A stretch of 64,000 nt of DNA from Herbiconiux daphne (lineage in GTDB: Bacteria > Actinomycetota > Actinomycetes > Actinomycetales > Microbacteriaceae): positions 496,001-560,000 of the forward strand of contig NZ_JANLCJ010000002.1 of the NCBI RefSeq assembly GCF_024979295.1. Direction: 5' to 3'. Both the position numbers and the translations under genes were made by a program. Below are positions 51,425-59,969 of this stretch, in pieces (the stretch's first letter is position 1; each line of letters starts with the position of its first letter). The notes beneath the pieces were generated by a model. It made no database searches. It was not told where the DNA came from and saw only the letters and a program-made list of their open reading frames with translations.

Positions 51425-52012
51425 TCAGGGCGGCGGCGCGGTCAGCAACGCCGCCCGCTCGATGAGATAGGGACCGAGTTCGGCCAGGGCATCGTCGCCG
51501 GCGCGCTTGTTCCAGCGCACGAACACCGTGTCGCCGCGCAGGCGCAGCACTCCGTCGCCGGCGCGCAGACTCGCGGCGTCGAGGGGCACGGCGACGGCGT
51601 CGTAGTTCACGGTGTCGCCCTCGTCGAACCGGCCGTTGAAGGCCGCGCGCCGATAGTCGCGGCGCTCCTCGGCGCGAGCCGACTGGTTGGTGACCCGGCC
51701 CGGCTCGACGGCCCGCGTCACCGCACCGATCTCGAACAGCCGACCCTGCGCATCCAGCAGCAGCACCCCGAGCCGCCAGACCCGCTCCACCGGCACCATC
51801 GCGGGCGATCGACGGATGCCCAGAATCGCGCGTCGCGCCTCGAACGACCCCAGAGCCTCGGTGCGGGCTCCGGATGCCTCGAGCGAGCGCACGACGGCGG
51901 CGAGCAGTTGCTGCAACCGCGCCTCGATCACCTCGTCGGAGTCGGATGCGGCCCGCCGCGACTCAGCTCCCGACCCCTCAGCCCCTGTACCCTCCGCCGG
52001 TTGCTCCGCCAT
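51425..52012 (-). CDS. Hypothetical protein
   Basis: 195 residues. The first 30 residues are Glu/Ala/Ser-rich and probably disordered; the rest is a mixed fold (RVWRLGVLLLDAQGRLFEIGAVTRAVEPGRV, NYDAVAVPLDAASLRAGDGVLRLRGDTVFVRWNKRAGDDAL). No known domain recognised. It lies 12 bp downstream of the membrane protein at 52025 on the same strand, so it is probably in one operon with it and the secreted protein at 52567. Confidence 0.7.
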   Translation of the reverse strand: MAEQPAEGTGAEGSGAESRRAASDSDEVIEARLQQLLAAVVRSLEASGARTEALGSFEARRAILGIRRSPAMVPVERVWRLGVLLLDAQGRLFEIGAVTRAVEPGRVTNQSARAEERRDYRRAAFNGRFDEGDTVNYDAVAVPLDAASLRAGDGVLRLRGDTVFVRWNKRAGDDALAELGPYLIERAALLTAPPP

Positions 52013-52024
52013 ACTGCGACCGTA

Positions 52025-52570
52025 CTATCGCCGCCGGCTGCTGGCACTGCCCGGACGCAATCCTCCGATCCAGGTGAGCAGCACGATTCCGCCGATGCCG
52101 TGGGTCGATGCGAGCAGCACGATCGAGAGCGTCTGCGGGTCCGCGCCCACCAGCCCGATCCCGGCCGCCGCGACGACCGCGACCACGACGACGGAGCCCA
52201 CCCCTGCCGCGGCCCACCGAGGCAGCCGCAGCGCCCAGCACGCGGCGACGACGCCGGCTACCACAAGCCCGATCACGAACCCCAGGAACACCCCGATCAG
52301 CAGCCCGACCTGCGACGCCACCAACGGGTAGTCGAACGATACGGGTGCGGCAGCCGACGCGCCGGTGAACACCAGGTCACCGAGCAGCACCGCCGCGGGG
52401 AACAGTGATCCGAGAACCGCGCCGATGAGCATGCCGCCCGGAACGGCGAGCATCGCGACCCGCGCGAGCGGCGGCAGCGACGCGGGCTGCGAATCACCCT
52501 TAGGGACAGACCACGGCCGGGGCCGGTGGCGCGCGCCGGAGTCGTCGCGCCACCCTGCCCCGTCGGTCAT
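52025..52570 (-). CDS. Hypothetical four-helix membrane protein
   Basis: 181 residues. About four hydrophobic helices after residue 38 (VAMLAVPGGMLIGAVLGSLFPAAVLLGDLVF, VGLLIGVFLGFVIGLVVAGVVAACWAL, VGSVVVVAVVAAAGIGLV, STHGIGGIVLLTWIGGL). The N-terminal 35 residues are hydrophilic and charged. No family recognised. The ATG overlaps the stop of the upstream secreted-protein gene (ATGA). Confidence 0.7.
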   Translation of the reverse strand: MTDGAGWRDDSGARHRPRPWSVPKGDSQPASLPPLARVAMLAVPGGMLIGAVLGSLFPAAVLLGDLVFTGASAAAPVSFDYPLVASQVGLLIGVFLGFVIGLVVAGVVAACWALRLPRWAAAGVGSVVVVAVVAAAGIGLVGADPQTLSIVLLASTHGIGGIVLLTWIGGLRPGSASSRRR

Positions 52571-53766
52571 ACGCCTCCGCCTCCACTGCTGCCGTTCGCG
52601 TTGTCGGCGACCCGCTGCCAGTAGAGCAGCCAGTTCGCGCCCGCGATGCGCGAGTTGATGATATTCAACGTCGGCCCGAGATCGCGCATGATCTTCGCGT
52701 GCACGTAGAGATGGAGGTATCCGCTCGGGTCGTTGTACCAGGAGAAGGTGATCAGCGAACCCGCCCCGTCGAAGTGCCCCGCCTGGGCGAGGAACTGCAT
52801 CGCTCCCCCGTTCGCCGTCTGCATGCGCACGGGCGCGGCCAGGGCCTCGAGCGAGAACGGACTGGCGTTCAGCGGCAGGATCTGACCGTCGACCGGGTAG
52901 GTGCGCGGTGCCCCGCTGATCGGGAAGTAGCAGTTGAAGCAGCCACCGTGCAGCAACCGGTCGACCGCCGACTCCGACGCCGTCGGATGCACGGCGTGAT
53001 AGCCCGGCAGGGTCGCCGAGAAGTCGTAGCTGTAGAACCAGACCGGGTCGATCAGCACGGGATAGACGGTGTCGTCGGCCAGCTCGACGTGCTGGGTGAG
53101 GGTGGAGCCGCTCCACGAGTACCCGGTCTCGAGCGGCTGCCCCGCCGAATCGATCGCCCACGGCGCCTCGACGGTGCCGATGTAGTGGAACGCGGCATCC
53201 GTCACGATCGTGTCACCACCCGGAATCGTGCGGGTGCTGCTGCCCTCGGGCAGGTCGAAACGGTAGGAGAAGTCGTCGCCGGCCGACGGCGACGCGATCG
53301 CGGTCATCAGGCGCACGCCGTTCATGATCGGCTGCACATAGGCCGCGGCCTGCGCCTCAGGGCCAGCCGTGAACGACGTGATGCCGTCGGACTGTCGCGC
53401 CTGGCCCCGGGCGTCGTCGATCGTGACGCCGACCGGCTGCCCGGTACCCTCGGTCTGCGCAGGAGACAGACGGATGCCGGCTGCCGCGTCGGCCGCGATG
53501 CCCGCGGTAAACGGCATCGCGCCGGTCTGCGCGGCGATCTCGGCCGTCTGAGCCTGGCCCGGAGGAACACTCGTCTGCCGCAAGAGCTCGGGCGCCAACC
53601 GCCCGAGGAGGGCGACGGGATCGGCGATGAGGGACTCCGGCGACCCGGAATCGGGCGTGGCTGCCGACGCGACCGCCGGCAGTTGGATGAACGCGCTCGC
53701 TGCGGTCGCAACCACGGCCAGTGCGGCAGAAAGAAGCCGCAGCTTGTGTCGATGGGAAATGGGCAT
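52567..53766 (-). CDS. Secreted protein of unknown function
   Basis: 399 residues from ATG 53766 (GAAAGG upstream). Signal peptide HKLRLLSAALAVVATAASAFIQLPAVASAA. The middle part has DDFSYRFDLPEGSSTRTIPGGDTIVTDA and PVLIDPVWFYSYDF, which resembles modules found in secreted actinobacterial proteins with RHS-like or adhesive roles. Two nearby Cys (GGCFNCYFP) could form a disulphide. The last residues are Gly/Ser. Translationally coupled to the membrane protein downstream. Confidence 0.7.
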   Translation of the reverse strand: MPISHRHKLRLLSAALAVVATAASAFIQLPAVASAATPDSGSPESLIADPVALLGRLAPELLRQTSVPPGQAQTAEIAAQTGAMPFTAGIAADAAAGIRLSPAQTEGTGQPVGVTIDDARGQARQSDGITSFTAGPEAQAAAYVQPIMNGVRLMTAIASPSAGDDFSYRFDLPEGSSTRTIPGGDTIVTDAAFHYIGTVEAPWAIDSAGQPLETGYSWSGSTLTQHVELADDTVYPVLIDPVWFYSYDFSATLPGYHAVHPTASESAVDRLLHGGCFNCYFPISGAPRTYPVDGQILPLNASPFSLEALAAPVRMQTANGGAMQFLAQAGHFDGAGSLITFSWYNDPSGYLHLYVHAKIMRDLGPTLNIINSRIAGANWLLYWQRVADNANGSSGGGGV

Positions 53767-53825
53767 CGAGAGGCCTTTCGTTGTGCTTGGCCGCCCCCGA
53801 GGTCCTACCGCGGGGTAAAGCCTAT

Positions 53826-53853
53826 ACACATGTGGCGTTTAATGCGCATGTGT
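53826..53853. terminator. Hairpin at the 3' end of the MFS gene
   Basis: ACACATG (53826-53832) and CATGTGT (53847-53853) form a perfect 7-bp stem around a 14-base loop containing the MFS stop codon region. Could terminate the MFS transcript or act in the promoter of the secreted-protein gene. Confidence 0.35.
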
Positions 53854-55071
53854 TGCGAGGTTTTCTCGATTCGTGTCGCGGGGCCGCCTCGGGCCCACTC
53901 CGTTGCGTGCCAGAGCGCCGAGTTGGAAGACGACGAGCGCCAGCACCACGGCGGCCGCGGCGAACTCCGGCACCAGTTCTCCGCCCCCGATGCGCACGGC
54001 GGCCGCTCCGAGCGGCGGTGCGAGGGCGATGCCGGCGTACATCGCGGTGGAATACCACGAGAGCGCGATACCCGAGGTGGCGGGGTCGATCTCGATCAGG
54101 CGATGCTGGATCGGCAGCGTCGCGGCGTTCGCCGACGCACCCCAGACGGCGAACAGCACCGCGGTTCCGGCGAGACTGGTGGCGAACAGCGGCACGAGGG
54201 CGAGCGACAGCAGCTGCAGCGCGAGGAAGAACCCGGCCACGCGCCGGTTGCCGAACCGGTCGGTCAGCCGCCCGGCCACGACGTTGCCCGCGATGCCGGC
54301 CACGCCGAACACGAGCAGCAGGAAGGCCAGCAGCGAGGGCGACCCGCCGGTGACCGGCGCGGTCACCGTGGAGCTGAAGATGTAGACGGCGTTGAACCCG
54401 CAGACGAGCAGCAGCACGGCGCCGAGGGTGAGCAGGATGCGCGGGTCGGCGAGAATCGAGAATCGCCGCCGCACCGACACCGGCTCGCCCACCGGCACCC
54501 GCCGCACGAACAGGGCGATCGCTACCGCGACGATCGCGGCGAGGCCGGCCAGCCCGAGCAGCGGCTCGCGCCAGCCGCCGACCGCTGCGAGAGCGGTGCC
54601 GAGGGGAGCGCCGAATGCGGATGCGGCGGTGAATCCCACGGCGACGAACGCGATCGCCCGGCCTCGACGCGCTGCCGGCGCGAGTGAGGCGGCCGCCGCC
54701 GTGGCCGCGGGCACGAGGGCCGCGCCGCCCAGGGCGGCCACGAGGCGGCCGACGGTGAACACGGGCAGCGAAGGAGCGAGGGCCGCGATGAGGGTGCCCA
54801 CGGCGACGAGGGCCATGCCCGTGGCCATGAAGATGGTGCGCGACATCCGGGTGAAGAGAATGGAGATGGCGGGGGCGGCTACAGCGACCACGATCGCGTA
54901 ATAGCTGATGGAGTAGCTGACGTCGGCGGCCTGCACGCCGAGGGTGGAGGCGATCGACGGCAGCAGCCCCGCGATCACGAAAGCATTCGTCGCGACGACG
55001 AAGAGGCCGACCGCGAGGATGGCCAAGCGCGAGTACAGCCGATGCGCATATGATTGTTCGATGGTCGTCAT
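53839..55071 (-). CDS. MFS transporter, DHA1 (12-helix) type
   Basis: 410 residues. Twelve hydrophobic helices; FVIAGLLPSIASTLGVQAADV and GRAIAFVAVGFTAASAFGAPLGTALAAVGGWREPLL are typical of the AraJ/YdhP-like exporters. It is divergent from an ArsR regulator with a palindromic operator between them. On this strand TTGATA and TATCGT elements with 16-bp spacing lie so close to the ATG that the mRNA may be leaderless. Confidence 0.88.
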   Translation of the reverse strand: MTTIEQSYAHRLYSRLAILAVGLFVVATNAFVIAGLLPSIASTLGVQAADVSYSISYYAIVVAVAAPAISILFTRMSRTIFMATGMALVAVGTLIAALAPSLPVFTVGRLVAALGGAALVPAATAAAASLAPAARRGRAIAFVAVGFTAASAFGAPLGTALAAVGGWREPLLGLAGLAAIVAVAIALFVRRVPVGEPVSVRRRFSILADPRILLTLGAVLLLVCGFNAVYIFSSTVTAPVTGGSPSLLAFLLLVFGVAGIAGNVVAGRLTDRFGNRRVAGFFLALQLLSLALVPLFATSLAGTAVLFAVWGASANAATLPIQHRLIEIDPATSGIALSWYSTAMYAGIALAPPLGAAAVRIGGGELVPEFAAAAVVLALVVFQLGALARNGVGPRRPRDTNRENLATHAH

Positions 55072-55087
55072 ACGATCACGATAGCAT

Positions 55088-55109
55088 TAGTTCGATGTTT
55101 ATCAAACTA
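55088..55109. promoter_or_regulatory. ArsR operator between MFS and ArsR genes
   Basis: TAGTTCGAT (55088-55096) and ATCAAACTA (55101-55109) are complementary at 8 of 9 positions around a 4-bp spacer. The site covers the -35/spacer region of the leftward MFS promoter and lies upstream of the ArsR start: a textbook arrangement for repression and autoregulation. Confidence 0.65.
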
Positions 55110-55162
55110 TTATTCGACCGTAACCCGTTCGGGTGAGATCGTCAAGAGGTGGTGACCGCAGC

Positions 55163-55468
55163 ATGGGCAACGACTACCCCGTGCCCGACATGAACGACGT
55201 CGAGCTCGTGGAGGTGCTGCGTGCGCTGGCCGATCCGATCCGGCTCGACATCGTGAAGGTGCTCGCCGACGGCGAACCCCACCCGAAGAGCGCCACCGAC
55301 TGGGGCTTCGACGTGCAGAAGTCGACGCTCGCCCATCACTTCAAGACGCTGCGGGAATCGGGCATCACCCGCACGATCGTCGACGGCCGCACCCACGCGA
55401 TCCAGCTGCGGCGGGTCGAGCTCGACGACCGGTTCCCGGGGCTCATCGCGGCGCTCACGGCCGGCTGA
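55163..55468 (+). CDS. ArsR-family transcriptional regulator
   Basis: 101 residues. Winged helix: VELVEVLRALADPIRLDIVKVLADGE, SATDWGFDVQKSTLAHHFKTLRESGITRTIVDGRTHAIQLRR. No Cys pair for metal sensing, so it likely responds to an organic ligand or redox signal. ATG 55163 was chosen because AGAGGTGGTG precedes it. It probably represses the divergent MFS gene through the palindrome at 55088-55109. Confidence 0.88.
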   Translation: MGNDYPVPDMNDVELVEVLRALADPIRLDIVKVLADGEPHPKSATDWGFDVQKSTLAHHFKTLRESGITRTIVDGRTHAIQLRRVELDDRFPGLIAALTAG

Positions 55469-55501
55469 TCGGGGTCTTCAGGGCAATCGGCGCCTGACGG
55501 C

Positions 55502-56104
55502 TCAGCCGTCGCACTTCGACAGGTCGGTCTCGGCCAATGGCTCGCCCTCGGCGATGACGTAGGTCACGAGCAGCACCACCGGCTCGGTGCCGTCGTTCTT
55601 TCCCTCGTGCACGTAGTGCGCACCCTCGACGATCGACTCGCCGGCGTGGTAGACGTGCACCCCGTCGGGGTAGATCGGCGCGTAGTGGGTGAACACGCCG
55701 GATTCCACGACGGCGATCAGCTGGCCGTCGTGGCAGTGCGGCCCCGTGCCGGCGCCGGGCGCGATCGTGATGCGACGGAACGCCACCTGGGTCGGGCCCG
55801 CCACCTCGACGTCGACCGCATCGGGCTGGTCGCCCTTGCCGAGCTCTTCGACCGTCACGGGCTTGGGGGTGGCGGGCGCGGGCGCGGTCGCCGCGGGGTC
55901 GGCCGCTGGGTCGGCGGTGGGGCTCGGCGCAGCTGCGGCGGGAGTGGGCGTCGGGGTGGCCACGGGCGTGGATGTCGCCGCGGCCGCTGTGGCGGCATCC
56001 GTCGATTCGGTGCCGGTGGGCTGCGCGGCGCATCCGCCGATCATGAGGGCGAGCAGCAAGGCGGGCGACAACAGCACGGTGGTGACGGTGGGTCGGGACT
56101 TCAC
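55502..56104 (-). CDS. Cupin-domain lipoprotein
   Basis: 200 residues with GTG start after AGAGG. Signal peptide with lipobox LLALMIGGCAAQ, so the mature protein is anchored by the Cys. A Thr/Pro/Ala-rich linker (about 30-75) leads to a cupin barrel (VAFRRITIAPGAGTGPHCHDGQLIAVVESG, GVHVYHAGESIVEGAHYVHEG) with metal-binding His residues in GPHCHDG. Function unknown; likely an extracytoplasmic sensor or enzyme. Confidence 0.8.
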   Translation of the reverse strand: MKSRPTVTTVLLSPALLLALMIGGCAAQPTGTESTDAATAAAATSTPVATPTPTPAAAAPSPTADPAADPAATAPAPATPKPVTVEELGKGDQPDAVDVEVAGPTQVAFRRITIAPGAGTGPHCHDGQLIAVVESGVFTHYAPIYPDGVHVYHAGESIVEGAHYVHEGKNDGTEPVVLLVTYVIAEGEPLAETDLSKCDG

Positions 56105-56242
56105 GATGAACCTCTTCGTTCGCGGGCCGGATGACGCGCGGAGCGGGTGCCCCGAGAACCCGTGATCATCGTGGCAGAGGCGGCTCAGCGGATGACGGCG
56201 GGTGGCACCCCCAATTCGGGGCGGCGGAGGCATCCGGAGGCC

Positions 56243-56288
56243 TTGTCAGATCGGTCGTGAGGGCGTAACATACAACCAAATGGTTGTA
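56243..56288 (+). promoter_or_regulatory. Leaderless promoter with operator over the ArsR start codon
   Basis: TTGTCA (56243-56248), 17-bp spacer, TAACAT (56266-56271). The start site expected about seven bases on coincides with the ATG at 56280. The perfect palindrome TACAACCA-AA-TGGTTGTA (56271-56288) covers the -10 edge, start site and first codons. Confidence 0.6.
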
Positions 56289-56723
56289 CAAGAGTTGACT
56301 GAGCCCGAGGCGGATGCCGTCTTCCACGCGCTGGCGGATGCCACGCGTCGCGACATCGTTCGTCGAGCCGTGCGGCAGGAGTCGTCGATCTCGGCGCTCG
56401 CGGTGAGGTACGCGATGAGTTTCGCGGCCGTGCAGAAGCACGTCGCCGTGCTCGAGCGATCGGGGCTCATCGCCAAGGAGCGACGCGGAAAGGAGCAGAT
56501 CGTGCGAGCGAACCTCGAGACCATCGCGCGGGCGAATCGCCTGCTCGGCGAGTTCGAGGCGATCTGGCGCGATCGGGCGAAGCGCATCGAGGATCTGCTC
56601 GAGGGCGATGGCGCTGAATTGGCTCCGGATGCCCCGAATGCTCCGGATGCTGTGCGTGCTGCGGATGCCCCGGATGCTCCGGTACAGCCCAGTGGATCGA
56701 ACACGAAAGGACAGGAAGCATGA
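56280..56723 (+). CDS. ArsR-family transcriptional regulator (autorepressor of AHSA1 operon)
   Basis: 147 residues. Winged helix: EADAVFHALADATRRDIVRRAVRQESSISALAVRYAMSFAAVQKHVAVLERSGLIAKERRGKEQIVRA. This is the subgroup usually paired with AHSA1/SRPBCC proteins. The ATG lies within a perfect 18-bp palindrome, so the protein very likely represses itself. The tail (about 115-145) is built from PDAPDA-type repeats. It overlaps the next gene by 4 bp (ATGA). Confidence 0.88.
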   Translation: MVVQELTEPEADAVFHALADATRRDIVRRAVRQESSISALAVRYAMSFAAVQKHVAVLERSGLIAKERRGKEQIVRANLETIARANRLLGEFEAIWRDRAKRIEDLLEGDGAELAPDAPNAPDAVRAADAPDAPVQPSGSNTKGQEA

Positions 56724-57220
56724 CCGTCATCAGTTCGAAGAAAGACCCCGAGGCGCTGACCCTCACGTTCGTGGCGGAATTCGCCGCGCCACCGGAGCGC
56801 GTGTGGCAGATCTGGGAGGATCCGCGGCAGCTCGAGCGCTGGTGGGGCCCGCCGACCTGGCCCGCGACGTTCGACCGTCACGATTTCGTCGAGGGCGGCA
56901 CGTCGTCGTACTACATGACCGGGCCCGAGGGCGACAAGGCGGGCGGATGGTGGCGCACGACCGCCATCGCGGCCCCGACCCGGCTCGAGTTCGACGACGG
57001 TTTCGCCGACGACACGGGCGAGCCGAACACCGAGCTCCCGGTCACGCACATGGTGGTGACGCTCGACTCCGTCGAGGGCGGAACCCGCATGACCACGGTG
57101 GCGAGCTTCGCGTCGCTCGACCAGCTCGAACAGATGGTCGGAATGGGCATGGAAGAGGGCATGGCGCTCGCGATGGGGCAGATCGACGAGCTGCTGGAGG
57201 GCGCGACGCAGCGTTCGTGA
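56720..57220 (+). CDS. SRPBCC/AHSA1 domain protein
   Basis: 166 residues. Begins with LTLTFVAEFAAPPERVWQIWEDPRQLERWWGPPTWPATFDRHDF, the typical AHSA1 start, and ends in helix MEEGMALAMGQIDELLEG. These Bet v1-fold proteins bind hydrophobic ligands. Coupled to its ArsR regulator by an ATGA overlap; the pair is a common actinobacterial stress-response module of unknown ligand. Confidence 0.9.
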   Translation: MTVISSKKDPEALTLTFVAEFAAPPERVWQIWEDPRQLERWWGPPTWPATFDRHDFVEGGTSSYYMTGPEGDKAGGWWRTTAIAAPTRLEFDDGFADDTGEPNTELPVTHMVVTLDSVEGGTRMTTVASFASLDQLEQMVGMGMEEGMALAMGQIDELLEGATQRS

Positions 57221-57258
57221 GCGGGTGCGTCTTCGGGAGCGCGGTCGGTGTGTTCGGC

Positions 57259-57335
57259 GCGCGGTCGCGGTGGGCGGCTGCGCGGGGTCGCGGTGGGCGG
57301 CGGCGCGGGGTCGCGGTGGGCGCCGGCGTTCCGGC
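57259..57335. repeat. GC-rich tandem repeat, about 22 bp x3
   Basis: GGTCGCGGTGGGCGGC(T/G)GCGC-type units in tandem between the AHSA1 gene and the convergent small gene. Noncoding; no stop codon is included. Confidence 0.75.
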
Positions 57336-57342
57336 GCCGCGC

Positions 57343-57567
57343 TCACCCCGGGTTGACGATGCCGAACAGGGCGAGTTCGGGGGTGTCGAAGCGGCCGAGC
57401 GGTTCGTCCGCGTCATCCGTGGCGAAGTAGTCGTCGCCCTCTTTGACGATGCGTCCGACGACGTGGCCCGAATCGGTCACCACCTGCCACTCGCTGCCCG
57501 AGGTCTGTTCGAGCACGACGTTGCGGGCGTCGCGGTCGAGGGGTCCGTTGTCGGTCATCGCCGTCAC
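57343..57567 (-). CDS. Small hypothetical protein
   Basis: 74 residues from GTG 57567 (71 from ATG 57558). DARNVVLEQTSGSEWQVVTDSGHVVGRIVKEGDDYFATDDADEPLGRFDTPELALFGIV looks like a compact beta protein related in layout to the soluble part of the protein at 37137. The GTG overlaps the stop of the upstream acidic-protein gene (GTGA), so they are coupled. Function unknown. Confidence 0.7.
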   Translation of the reverse strand: MTAMTDNGPLDRDARNVVLEQTSGSEWQVVTDSGHVVGRIVKEGDDYFATDDADEPLGRFDTPELALFGIVNPG

Positions 57568-57767
57568 TCGGATTCGTTGACGGGATTGCCGTCGGGCCCG
57601 AAATCGGAGTCGATGTCGTAGGGGTCGTCGGCCGCGGCGGCGTTCGCGTCGACCGCGGTCGGGCCTGCCGGTGTGCTGTCGGCATCGGGGCTTGTGCCGG
57701 CATCACCGTCGATGTCGGTGTCGGTGTCGTTCGGGTCGTCTGCTCGGGCAGCGGAGTCGTCGCTCAT
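57564..57767 (-). CDS. Small acidic disordered protein
   Basis: 67 residues, about one third Asp/Glu (for example DPNDTDTDIDGDAGTSPDAD), starting MSDDSAARADD. No fold expected. The distribution of Asp-Asp pairs keeps reading frame. Coupled to the small protein downstream by GTGA. Function unknown. Confidence 0.6.
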   Translation of the reverse strand: MSDDSAARADDPNDTDTDIDGDAGTSPDADSTPAGPTAVDANAAAADDPYDIDSDFGPDGNPVNESE

Positions 57768-57900
57768 GTCATTTCCAATCGGGCGTGGGACCACCGCGCG
57801 GCGCGATCGTCGACCTCTTCCACTATCCCCCGGAACGCGATCGTCGGCGCGCAGCACCGCCGACGACCCGATGTCGGTGGCTCCGTGTTGACTTATCCTC

Positions 57901-59469
57901 ATGAAGCCGACGTTCACCCTCTCGCGCGACAGCGCGGTGCGATCACGACCCGTCGTGGCGCTGCCGACGCTGCACGAGCGCTTCGACGCCGCCATCCGGC
58001 GGGTCGCCGAGCACGAGCGCGCCATCTCCGGGCTCGAGGCCGCCCGCACCCGAGACCTCGCCGAGGCGGCCGGTCTCGCCGAGGCGATCGAGCGCGGCGA
58101 GTTGGGGCGTGCCTTGCGCGGCAACGAGCACGAGTGGGCCCGGCGCAAGCTGCTGTCGGAGATCGGATGCCTCACCCACCGTTCCGAGCGAACGCTGGCT
58201 CGGCTGCTCAACGAGAGCGAGGTGCTGGTCGCGAACCTGCCCGCGACCGTCGACGCGCTCGCATCCGGCGACATCTCCTATCAGCACGCGCGATCGATGG
58301 TGGCGCACGCCTCGACGCTTCCCGAGCTGGCGCGATCGGCCTTCGAACTCGCCACCCTCCCGGCCGCCCGCGAACTGACCGCGGCACGGTTCGACGACCG
58401 CGCGCGCCGACTACGTGAGCGGCTGCATCCGGAGTCCATCGTGGTGCGCACGGCAACCGCGCACGCGGAGCGATCGGTCTGGCTCGAACCCCAGTGCGAC
58501 GGCATGGCCACGCTTCACCACCACCTCGCGGCGGCCGACGCGTTCGCCATCCACGACCTGATCGACCGCACCGCCCGCTCGTTGCGCGCCGACGACGAGC
58601 CCCGCACGCACGCGCAACTGTGCTCCGACGTGCTGGCCGACGCCGTGCTCGGTCGCGACGAGAAGGGTCGGCGGCTCAGCCCGACCGTCGTGGTGACGGT
58701 GCCCGCGGCCACCCTCGCGGGTGCGGCCGATGACCCGGGCGATCTGCACGGCTATGGTCCGATCGATCCTGCCACCGCCCGCAGGATCGCCGCTCATGCG
58801 CCCTCCTTCCTGCGAGCGCTGATCGACCCCGACACCGGCGAGACCCTCAGCGTCGGCCGACGGCGCTACCTTGCCCCCGCCGATCTGCGCACCGCATTGA
58901 TGCTCGACGACGAGACCTGCCGCTTTCCGGGCTGTGGTCGCCGTGCCGCTCGTTGCGAACTCGATCACACGCTGGCGTGGGCCGAGGGCGGTGAGACGTC
59001 GGCAACGAATCTCGCGCACCTCTGCTCCCGTCACCATCACCTCAAGCACGAGGGAGGTTGGTCGGTCTCCCCCGCCGCCGGCACCCGTCGAGGCCTCGAC
59101 TGGCGTTCCCCTCGCGGCAACATCTATCGCACCCTTCCCGAGGGCCGACGTCGCTCGACGGTCGCATCGGCTTCGCCACCCGCATCCGCACCCGCACCCG
59201 CGCCCGCGGCCCAGGGCGACCCGGACACCGCGCCCATCTCAGCCCCGCTCCCCGACACGGTGCCGGCGCCTCCACCGCCGTCTGGCGGGCCACACTCGAC
59301 CGCCCCTCACTCTCCGACCGACCCACCTCGGTCGGCCCCGACGCGCCCTGCGACCGACTGGCCTCGATCGTTAGCCACCCACCCGGTGCCCCCATCGTCT
59401 CGAGATGATCACGGTGAGCTCGCACGTTCAGTCCCTCACCCGGAGGCTGACGATCCACCACCGTTCTAG
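57901..59469 (+). CDS. HNH endonuclease of the DUF222/13E12 repeat family
   Basis: 522 residues. N-terminal DUF222 helical domain (about 25-300, SEIGCLTHRSERTLARLLNESEVLVANLPATVDALASGDISYQHARSM...). C-terminal HNH domain: CRFPGCGRRAARCELDHTLAWAEGGETSATNLAHLCSRHHHLKH, with Cys ligands, the DH pair, Asn and final His intact. The last 110 residues are Pro/Ser-rich. Such proteins are present in many copies in actinobacterial genomes and may be mobile or DNA-processing elements; recombination between copies is common. Confidence 0.9.
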   Translation: MKPTFTLSRDSAVRSRPVVALPTLHERFDAAIRRVAEHERAISGLEAARTRDLAEAAGLAEAIERGELGRALRGNEHEWARRKLLSEIGCLTHRSERTLARLLNESEVLVANLPATVDALASGDISYQHARSMVAHASTLPELARSAFELATLPAARELTAARFDDRARRLRERLHPESIVVRTATAHAERSVWLEPQCDGMATLHHHLAAADAFAIHDLIDRTARSLRADDEPRTHAQLCSDVLADAVLGRDEKGRRLSPTVVVTVPAATLAGAADDPGDLHGYGPIDPATARRIAAHAPSFLRALIDPDTGETLSVGRRRYLAPADLRTALMLDDETCRFPGCGRRAARCELDHTLAWAEGGETSATNLAHLCSRHHHLKHEGGWSVSPAAGTRRGLDWRSPRGNIYRTLPEGRRRSTVASASPPASAPAPAPAAQGDPDTAPISAPLPDTVPAPPPPSGGPHSTAPHSPTDPPRSAPTRPATDWPRSLATHPVPPSSRDDHGELARSVPHPEADDPPPF

Positions 59470-59596
59470 AGCTCCGCCACCGTTCTTCGAGCATCGCCGA
59501 TCGTGCGTGCCCTCGCGCCGTGGCGCCCACGTGCTCAAACCAGCGCCTCGCCACTGGGTCGTTTCGTCGACGGAGCGCCGAGGTTATCCTGGAGCC

Positions 59597-59743
59597 ATGA
59601 AGGATTCCCAGAAACCAGCGCGACGCGACCCCGATGTCGGCGCCGGAGAAGAAGTCGACTCCTTCGATCGCGATCTCGAGGCGAAGATCCACATGTACAT
59701 CGCCGCGGCGACCCCGACCGAAGGTCCGGCTCCCGCGGGCTGA
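59597..59743 (+). CDS. Small hypothetical protein
   Basis: 48 residues: MKDSQKPARRDPDVGAGEEVDSFDRDLEAKIHMYIAAATPTEG. GGAG precedes the ATG at good spacing. Charged and probably partly helical in the middle. No family recognised; called because of the clean start and ribosome binding site. The following 59744-59969 holds nothing I can assign. Confidence 0.45.
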   Translation: MKDSQKPARRDPDVGAGEEVDSFDRDLEAKIHMYIAAATPTEGPAPAG

Positions 59744-59969
59744 AGCCTCGCGACCGTTCCACCCACGCCGCGCCTTCAGTCGCGCCCGCAGATCGCGAAT
59801 GCGATCGGCCACCGCACGGCCTGTGGATTACGCTAAGCCCTCTAACTCACCAAGGCGCAGGCCGCAGAACGCCGTGCACTGTGCGGCATCGCCTTGCCGC
59901 AGCGCGTTGCCGCGCATCCCGCCGAACTGCGACGCCGCAGCACTGGCCCCGCGACGCCGCTCCCCGCCC

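Noticed and set aside
57901..59469. Restriction-modification or homing endonuclease role for the HNH gene
   Set aside because: No methyltransferase is adjacent, and the DUF222/13E12 architecture is a common multicopy actinobacterial family without that context.
59535..59812. Small minus-strand frames between the HNH and amidotransferase genes
   Set aside because: They overlap the better-supported small gene at 59597 and lack a ribosome binding site.
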